Assembly (NCBI GenBank): GCA_021775515.1
Contig: JAJFHR010000012.1
Location: 1-11,339, forward strand
Source of the DNA: Hyphomicrobiales bacterium
GTDB taxonomy: Bacteria; Pseudomonadota; Alphaproteobacteria; Rhizobiales; JAJFHR01
Direction of reading: 5' to 3'
DNA length: 11,339 bases
Below the pieces are notes generated by a model. The model did not search any database and was not told the DNA's origin. It was given only the letters and a program-made list of their open reading frames with translations. Positions 6,361-11,339 of this stretch are shown piece after piece. The position numbers were made by a program, and so were the translations under genes. Position 1 is the stretch's first letter. Every line of letters starts with the position of its first letter.

Positions 6361-7014
6361 ATGCCAGAAGTAATATTTAATGGTCCGGCCGGTCGTTTGG
6401 AAGGAAGATATCATCACAACAAGGATCCGAATGCGCCAGTAGCCATTATTCTGCATCCTCATTCCCAGTTTGGCGGCACGATGAATAATCCAATCGTGCA
6501 TCACCTCTATTATATGTTTGTGAAACGCAATTTTTCGACCTTGCGCTTCAATTTTCGCGGTGTTGGCCGCAGCCAGGGCCTGTTTGACAGCGGACAGGGC
6601 GAATTGTCGGATGCAGCCGCCGCTCTTGACTGGGTGCAGGGATTTAACAAGGATGCCCGCACCTGCTGGATTGCCGGTTTTTCCTTTGGTTCATGGATTT
6701 CCATGCAACTGTTAATGCGCCGGCCGGAAATTGACGGCTTCATCTCCGTAGCACCGCCGGCAAACCTTTATGATTTCAGTTTTCTGGCGCCGTGTCCTTC
6801 TTCCGGCCTGATGATTAACGGCGCATCTGATTCGGTCGTACCCACCGAGAGCGTTATTCAGTTGGTTGACCGTTTAAAAACCCAGCGCGGCATCGTGATT
6901 GATCATCAAGTTGTCCCGAACGCCAACCACTTCTTTGAAAATGAAACCGATGCTCTCATGGAAGTCGTTTCCGGCTATCTGGATCAACGCCTGAAAGAAG
7001 ACCAGGCTGCATAA
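6361..7014 (+). CDS. Small alpha/beta hydrolase (COG2945-like)
   Basis: This 217-residue cytoplasmic protein has the alpha/beta-hydrolase fold and no signal peptide. The likely catalytic triad is Ser108 in the nucleophile elbow GFSFGS, Asp157 in NGASDSVVP and His190 in PNANHFF. The oxyanion-hole region is LHPHSQFGGTMNN (31-43), followed by the strand and turn LRFNFRGVGRSQG (61-73). That combination fits a group of short bacterial hydrolases often annotated only as alpha/beta hydrolase or dienelactone-hydrolase-like; I cannot assign a substrate. The start has GAGGA at 6346-6350, 10 bases upstream. It is transcribed divergently from the iscR-suf operon, so the IscR operator in the shared gap might also affect it. 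Its TAA is immediately followed by the anmK stop on the other strand, with no spacer or terminator. A role linked to Fe-S metabolism is only a guess from position. Confidence 0.88.
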   Translation: MPEVIFNGPAGRLEGRYHHNKDPNAPVAIILHPHSQFGGTMNNPIVHHLYYMFVKRNFSTLRFNFRGVGRSQGLFDSGQGELSDAAAALDWVQGFNKDARTCWIAGFSFGSWISMQLLMRRPEIDGFISVAPPANLYDFSFLAPCPSSGLMINGASDSVVPTESVIQLVDRLKTQRGIVIDHQVVPNANHFFENETDALMEVVSGYLDQRLKEDQAA

Positions 7015-8148
7015 TTATACAGCCGCAAGGCCTCGAGCAGGATCAGCGCGGTGAATAAGGCCGCCACGGGTTGGTGCTGGAACGCCGGTTGTTTTGGGAA
7101 AGGTGAGTGGGAGGCCTTTTAGCGCCCGCACCGCCAAATATGCAAAGGCCTGAGCTTCAATATCATCGCCTCTAAACCCGGCATCTTCTGCACTTATTAC
7201 CGGTGCGGATAGGCGATGTTGCAACTCTTGCATAATGGCCTGGTTTAAACGGCCTCCACCGCAGATAATCCATTTTTCAGGCGGCTCAGGCATGTGGTTT
7301 TGAGATCGAGCAATTGTTTCGGCGGTAAATGCTGCCAGAGTTGCCGCGGCGTCCTGCGGGCGCAGTTCAGCGACACCCCCAAGTTCAAAATAGGTTTTAT
7401 CGAGCGATTTTGGCGGCGCCAGTTCAAAATAGGTATTTGCCAGGAGTTTTTCTAAAACGCTGGGGCATACCGTACCGGATAATGCAAATTCACCATCACG
7501 ATCAAAAGGCTGATTTAGGTACTGTTGAGCCCAGGCGTCAAGCAGAACATTTCCGGGCCCGGTATCGAAGGCGATCAGGTCGCAGCCGGGAGAAACCCAG
7601 GTGATATTTGATATGCCGCCGATGTTGACACAAACACTTGTCTGGGTTGTGCCGGAATAATGTTGGAGGGCTTGATGATAGACCGGTGCCAGGGGCGCAC
7701 CCTGCCCGCCGGCAATCATGTCGGCGGCGCGGAAATCACCTACCACGTCAATACCGGTCAAGGCGGCCAATTGAGCGCCATCTCCGATCTGCACGGTTAA
7801 CCCGTCTTCGGGTTTGTGAAATACAGTCTGACCATGAAAACCGATAATATCGATGTGTTGTGGTAACAAGCCTTCGTTTTTCATGAATTCTGCGGCTACA
7901 TCTGCATGGGCTTGCGTGATAAAATCTTCAGCTTCCGGCAAAATGCCGGGGCGGGCATAACGGTCTTGCAGGTGGCGTGCGGCTTTTATGGCGCGCGTGA
8001 GTAAATCTCGTTGTTCCTTGTCATAGCCGTGGGAATAGGTGGGGCCAAATTTGAAGATTTTTTCGCCGTCGGTCTCAATTATGGCAGCATCAATACCATC
8101 CAGTGAGGTGCCGCTCATGAAGCCGAGGGCGACTAATGATCTTGCCAT
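7015..8148 (-). CDS. anmK: Anhydro-N-acetylmuramic acid kinase AnmK
   Basis: This 377-residue enzyme phosphorylates and opens 1,6-anhydro-N-acetylmuramic acid with ATP to give MurNAc-6-phosphate, a step of cytoplasmic cell-wall recycling. Its length is close to E. coli AnmK (369). Diagnostic stretches are the nucleotide-binding GFMSGTSLDGIDAA (9-22), GFHGQTVFHKP (103-113), VGDFRAADMIAGGQGAPLAP (136-155), VNIGGISNITW (174-184) and DTGPGN, whose Asp195 corresponds to the catalytic base. The start was set at the ATG at 8148 because GGAG (plus-strand positions 8157-8160) lies 8 bases upstream and the protein then begins MARSLVALGFMSGTS. An ATG at 8181 would add 11 residues with no family resemblance. 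The gene is divergent to tyrS and convergent with the hydrolase gene. No other recycling gene is in the window. Confidence 0.96.
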   Translation of the reverse strand: MARSLVALGFMSGTSLDGIDAAIIETDGEKIFKFGPTYSHGYDKEQRDLLTRAIKAARHLQDRYARPGILPEAEDFITQAHADVAAEFMKNEGLLPQHIDIIGFHGQTVFHKPEDGLTVQIGDGAQLAALTGIDVVGDFRAADMIAGGQGAPLAPVYHQALQHYSGTTQTSVCVNIGGISNITWVSPGCDLIAFDTGPGNVLLDAWAQQYLNQPFDRDGEFALSGTVCPSVLEKLLANTYFELAPPKSLDKTYFELGGVAELRPQDAAATLAAFTAETIARSQNHMPEPPEKWIICGGGRLNQAIMQELQHRLSAPVISAEDAGFRGDDIEAQAFAYLAVRALKGLPLTFPKTTGVPAPTRGGLIHRADPARGLAAV

Positions 8149-8156
8149 TGTGTTCT

Positions 8157-8160
8157 CTCC
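8157..8160 (-). promoter_or_regulatory. Ribosome binding site that fixes the anmK start
   Basis: GGAG followed by AGAACACA and ATG on the minus strand gives a strong, well-spaced Shine-Dalgarno sequence for the start at 8148. It rules against the longer in-frame ATG at 8181. Confidence 0.8.
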
Positions 8161-8172
8161 GTGCAAATTGGA

Positions 8173-8208
8173 TGGGGTCATGATACATCACACACCCCAA
8201 TCATGATA
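8173..8208. repeat. Short direct and inverted repeats between anmK and tyrS
   Basis: TCATGATA occurs at 8178-8185 and again at 8201-8208, 23 bases apart (about two helical turns). Each copy contains the palindrome TCATGA. Overlapping the first copy, TGGGGT (8173-8178) and ACCCCA (8194-8199) form a 6-base inverted repeat with a 15-base spacer. This is the only distinct structure in the 102-base divergent gap. It may be an operator for one or both genes. The TATAAA at 8214-8219 is a possible -10 for tyrS but lacks a good -35. Confidence 0.4.
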
Positions 8209-8250
8209 ACAGATATAAAAGACCAGCATACAGGGATCCAATAGTTAAAG

Positions 8251-9504
8251 ATGACCGGTTACAACTCAGACTTCATGCGTGTTTTGGAACAACGCGGCTA
8301 CATTCACCAATGTAGCGACGCTGGCGCTTTGGATGCCGCGGCAGGTGCTGGCATGATCACCTCTTATATTGGTTTTGACTGTACCGCACCCAGCCTGCAT
8401 GTGGGCAACCTAATTGGCATAATGATGTTGCGTAAACTGCAGCAGACCGGTCATAGACCCATCGTTTTAATCGGCGGCGGCACGACAAAAGTCGGTGATC
8501 CTTCGGGCAAAGATGATACCCGCAAACTTTTAGGCCAACAGCAGATTGAAGAAAATATTGCCAGCATCAAGGCGGTTTTCACAAAATTTCTTGATTTCGA
8601 TGATGACGGCAACGGCGCAGTGATGCTTAACAATGATACCTGGCTCAAGGATTTAAATTATATCGAATTTCTGCGTGATTACGGCCGCCATTTTTCGATC
8701 AACCGAATGTTGTCGTTTGATTCAGTGAAACTTCGCCTTGAACGTGAACAGCCGTTATCTTTCCTGGAATTTAATTACATGATTCTCCAGGCTTACGACT
8801 TTTTGGAACTTAGCCGCACTCATGGCTGCACCTTGCAGATGGGCGGGTCGGACCAGTGGGGAAACATTGTCAACGGCATTGAACTTGGCCGCCGTGTGGC
8901 CGCAACATCTCTGTTCGGCCTGACGACGGCGCTGCTTACCACATCGTCCGGTGCCAAAATGGGCAAAACCGCAAAAGGTGCGGTATGGCTCAATAAGGAC
9001 ATGTTGAGTGTCTATGACTACTGGCAATTCTGGCGTAATACCGAAGATGGTGATGTCGGCCGGTTTTTAAAGCTTTTCACCGAAGTCCCGCTGGATGAAA
9101 TTTCACGGCTCGAGAGCCTTGAGGGCCAGGAACTTAATGATGCCAAGAAAATCCTGGCAACCCAGGCAACGGCTCTTGCCCATGGGATGGAGGCTGCTGA
9201 ACTCGCGGCCCAAACAGCGTTGGAAACTTTCGAGCAAGGCAGGTCAAGCCAGGGGCTTCCCAGTGTGGAAATTTCCTCCGCTGACCTCGCCGAAGGTGTT
9301 GGCCTGTTGCACTGTTTTGTGCTGGCCGGGTTAGCTGCGTCAAACAGTGAAGCACGGCGTCACATCAAAGGTCAGGCTGCGAAGGTGAATGATCAGGTAA
9401 TCGGCGATGAAACAGCCGAGCTAACCCCTGAAAATCTGGCGCAAGACGGCACGATAAAACTGTCGATCGGCAAAAAACGCCATGTGCTGCTGCGCCCTGT
9501 CTAA
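8251..9504 (+). CDS. tyrS: Tyrosyl-tRNA synthetase
   Basis: This 417-residue class I aminoacyl-tRNA synthetase charges tRNA-Tyr in the cytoplasm. The catalytic Rossmann domain carries the HIGH-type motif HVGN (50-53) in DCTAPSLHVGNLIG, the loop GGGTTKVGDPSGKDDTR (75-91), the tyrosine-binding region YMILQAYDF (176-184), GGSDQWGNI (198-206) and the KMSKS-type motif KMGKT (236-240). The C-terminal region from about 350 is an S4-like RNA-binding domain, including ASNSEARRHIKGQAAKVND. Motif spellings are those of the bacterial TyrS of E. coli type. The ATG at 8251 has only a weak ribosome site (AGTTAAAG directly before it). A methionine at residue 9 is a less likely alternative because the N-terminal helix would be shortened. 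The gene appears complete and is convergent with the AsmA-like gene 27 bases downstream. Confidence 0.97.
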   Translation: MTGYNSDFMRVLEQRGYIHQCSDAGALDAAAGAGMITSYIGFDCTAPSLHVGNLIGIMMLRKLQQTGHRPIVLIGGGTTKVGDPSGKDDTRKLLGQQQIEENIASIKAVFTKFLDFDDDGNGAVMLNNDTWLKDLNYIEFLRDYGRHFSINRMLSFDSVKLRLEREQPLSFLEFNYMILQAYDFLELSRTHGCTLQMGGSDQWGNIVNGIELGRRVAATSLFGLTTALLTTSSGAKMGKTAKGAVWLNKDMLSVYDYWQFWRNTEDGDVGRFLKLFTEVPLDEISRLESLEGQELNDAKKILATQATALAHGMEAAELAAQTALETFEQGRSSQGLPSVEISSADLAEGVGLLHCFVLAGLAASNSEARRHIKGQAAKVNDQVIGDETAELTPENLAQDGTIKLSIGKKRHVLLRPV

Positions 9505-9531
9505 AGACCGATACCGTGCTTGTTTCCCGTT

Positions 9532-11339
9532 CTAGTTTTCGCTCGATCCGTCTCTGAAATCTTCTGTATTTTTCGGATTAGATTTGAGTTTAAGTTTTGG
9601 TTGCGGCCGAAGCTGGAGAGGGGCAGATTTTTTTTGCCGGTTTGACACTGGCCTAGGAGTGCCATTTTCGAAAAACTGCCGTAAAAACCCAGGGGCCAAA
9701 GCTGAAACCGGATTAACGGAGAATTGCGGGTTCTTGGTAGGCCCGCGCAGAGAAAAAGTCATTCCGAAGACGCCTTCACCTTTGCGCCCCACCAATATTT
9801 TTCCCAGTATCGGTATTTCCCCGATAAGCGAATTTACGGCATAAATCGGAATTAACGTCCCTTCGAGATTTATGCTTTGTGTTTTGGTATTTATAAACCC
9901 GCGCCCGCTTGCCCCCAAAATCGGCCCTTTGACAAGCGCGTTTTTGACAACGACCCGGTCTTTAAGCAACTGGAAGGGCATCTTGAGACTGGAGAAGGAA
10001 ACTGAATCTCGCAATATCAGCTCGATTTCCTCACTGTTGCTGCCCGCCGATTTTGTAATACCTTTCAACCGGTCGTCGTTAGCAACGTCAAAATTCTTGA
10101 CCTTTAGTTCACCGGTGCTCGGCTTGCCACTTCCTTCCGGGTTCAAGACGGCCTTTAGTTGTAATTGGCCTTTGGTGACTTTGGAATATAGATCAAACGC
10201 CTTCAGCGCCGCTCCCGCGTCGTTGCTGGTAATCCTTAGATTGTTGGAATTCCCGCCATTTTTTTTATAGGTCAATTCGAAGGCTTTGCGGCCATTGATT
10301 TTCGCCTTGGTTTCAACCAAAACAGCGTCAGCGCCGAGAGTTGTCACACGGGCGGCAACATTTTTGAACACCTGCTTGTTGTGGCCATAAACAGTATCGA
10401 TATTTGCCGTCAGATTAATTGTCTGCCGATCCCTATCCTTGGTATTTGATTGAGATGAGTTTTTACCGCGTTTCATGGCATTGTCGATAATTGCCCGTGC
10501 ATCAAAGCTGGCCCCGGTTACCTGCAGGTTAAGCACTCGCGGCGCACTGCGTTTACCTCGAGCCCCGTAGCGATTGATAGCCCCCAATCTGATATCGGGG
10601 AATTCCAGGCTGGTTATCTCACCCTTTTTATCCAAACTCAGATTGCCGGCAACAAATACTTCCCTTTTTGGGCTGACGACTTCAATGTTTTTTAGGTCAA
10701 TTGCCCCACCGTCCAAAAAGGTCATATCCAAAGTGGCCGTTGCCTTGTTTCCTGGCGGCGAATACCAGCCGATAGGACGGCGAAACAATGTTGCCTTGGT
10801 GAGATCCGCTACAACGTGCGCCCGGTCGAGGTTCGGGCCGCTGCCCTTAAGCGTGAAATCAACGGCCGCTGGCCCGCTCATAAACGCCGAAAGGTCAATT
10901 CCCATACGTTTTCGAGCTGCACCATCCAACATGGCCTTTAGCCTGAATTCACTTTTGCGTTTTCCTTTGACGCCAAAATTTTCCACCCAGGTCAAGCGGC
11001 CCTTTGTTCCTTTTAATTCCAGAGAACCTTTCCCTGTCAGGCCAAACATCGTGATGTCGAGATCAAAATTTCCCTTGGTGACATCAAAATCGCCAAAGGC
11101 TTTGGGTATTCTTGTATTGACCAATTTAGCCTTGGCCTTGATGTCCACTTTTTCGACAGGCAAATCAGCAAGCAGCGGCATGGTGAACAATAGATCGCCG
11201 GTGGCCCGGCCACCAAGTATTTTGGGATTGATTCCCATTTTTTTGCCAAAACGCAGGGGCTCATTGTCCAGCAACTCCATCACAGACGAAATTGAACCCT
11301 TAACAAACGCCCTAACCTTACCGATAGCTGGATCAGAAA
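9532..11339 (-). CDS. AsmA/YhdP-like (DUF3971-type) large envelope protein, C-terminal part
   Basis: The visible 601 residues are the C-terminal part of a large protein. The frame stays open to the right window edge, so the N-terminus and any membrane anchor are outside; the GTG-ATG at 11283-11278 is internal. It consists of repeated amphipathic beta-strand segments, such as FELTYKKNGGNSNNLRITSN and VEVVSPKREVFVAGNLSLDK-like strands. It ends in the family block GTLIPIYAVNSLIGEIPILGK, then LVGRKGEGVFGMTFSLRG and SVNPVSALAPGFLRQFF, typical of AsmA-like C-terminal domains in alphaproteobacteria. E. coli relatives (YhdP, TamB, AsmA) are inner-membrane-anchored periplasmic proteins forming lipid-carrying grooves between membranes; a similar role here is inference. 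After the conserved block comes a 42-residue tail with 10 basic residues and 6 prolines. It converges on tyrS with a 27-base gap and no evident terminator. Confidence 0.85.
   Translation of the reverse strand, partial: SDPAIGKVRAFVKGSISSVMELLDNEPLRFGKKMGINPKILGGRATGDLLFTMPLLADLPVEKVDIKAKAKLVNTRIPKAFGDFDVTKGNFDLDITMFGLTGKGSLELKGTKGRLTWVENFGVKGKRKSEFRLKAMLDGAARKRMGIDLSAFMSGPAAVDFTLKGSGPNLDRAHVVADLTKATLFRRPIGWYSPPGNKATATLDMTFLDGGAIDLKNIEVVSPKREVFVAGNLSLDKKGEITSLEFPDIRLGAINRYGARGKRSAPRVLNLQVTGASFDARAIIDNAMKRGKNSSQSNTKDRDRQTINLTANIDTVYGHNKQVFKNVAARVTTLGADAVLVETKAKINGRKAFELTYKKNGGNSNNLRITSNDAGAALKAFDLYSKVTKGQLQLKAVLNPEGSGKPSTGELKVKNFDVANDDRLKGITKSAGSNSEEIELILRDSVSFSSLKMPFQLLKDRVVVKNALVKGPILGASGRGFINTKTQSINLEGTLIPIYAVNSLIGEIPILGKILVGRKGEGVFGMTFSLRGPTKNPQFSVNPVSALAPGFLRQFFENGTPRPVSNRQKKSAPLQLRPQPKLKLKSNPKNTEDFRDGSSEN

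Noticed and set aside
6214..6504. 96-residue minus-strand frame across the hydrolase start
   Set aside because: It overlaps the hydrolase coding start and its ribosome site, has no recognisable domain, and its composition is that of a shadow frame.
8149..8181. Upstream ATG adding 11 residues to AnmK
   Set aside because: It would place the strong GGAG site inside the coding region, and the added residues do not resemble AnmK.
1..11339. Mobile elements, CRISPR arrays, tRNA or rRNA genes, defence systems
   Set aside because: No transposase, integrase, regular repeat array, cloverleaf sequence or defence gene was found on either strand.

Overview
The window looks like a stretch of housekeeping chromosome from an alphaproteobacterium with fairly balanced base composition. 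This is inferred from gene order and protein character: an IscR-led SUF operon carrying an extra IscS/NifS-type cysteine desulfurase, an AsmA-like protein of the alphaproteobacterial type beside tyrS, and anmK. No rRNA, tRNA, insertion sequence, CRISPR array, phage gene or integration scar was seen. Every long gene is intact except the two cut by the window edges.

From 1 to 5884, on the minus strand, lies an iron-sulfur cluster assembly operon. In transcription order it reads iscR (Rrf2-type regulator with all three cluster cysteines), an IscS-like desulfurase, sufB, sufC, sufD, and sufS (only its first 151 codons are present). Genes are separated by short gaps or a 1-base overlap. IscR would sense cluster supply. 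The desulfurases would take sulfur from cysteine, and SufB-SufC-SufD would form the ATP-driven scaffold. The 476-base gap before iscR holds the most informative regulatory signal in the window: a sigma-70-like promoter pointing at iscR, with a good match to the enterobacterial type-1 IscR site over its -35 region. This suggests negative feedback by holo-IscR and a leader of about 240 nt.

From 6361 to 7014 (plus strand) a small alpha/beta hydrolase is transcribed away from iscR. Its stop codon directly abuts the stop of anmK (7015-8148, minus), the anhydro-N-acetylmuramic acid kinase of cell-wall recycling. A 102-base divergent gap with short repeats separates anmK from tyrS (8251-9504, plus), the tyrosyl-tRNA synthetase. 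tyrS converges on a large AsmA/YhdP-like protein (9532 to beyond 11339, minus) whose N-terminus lies outside the window.

I do not see an undescribed system here. The points worth following up are the candidate IscR-controlled promoter, the pairing of an IscU-less IscS-type desulfurase with SufS in one operon, the hydrolase placed divergently to iscR, and a few small intergenic elements.
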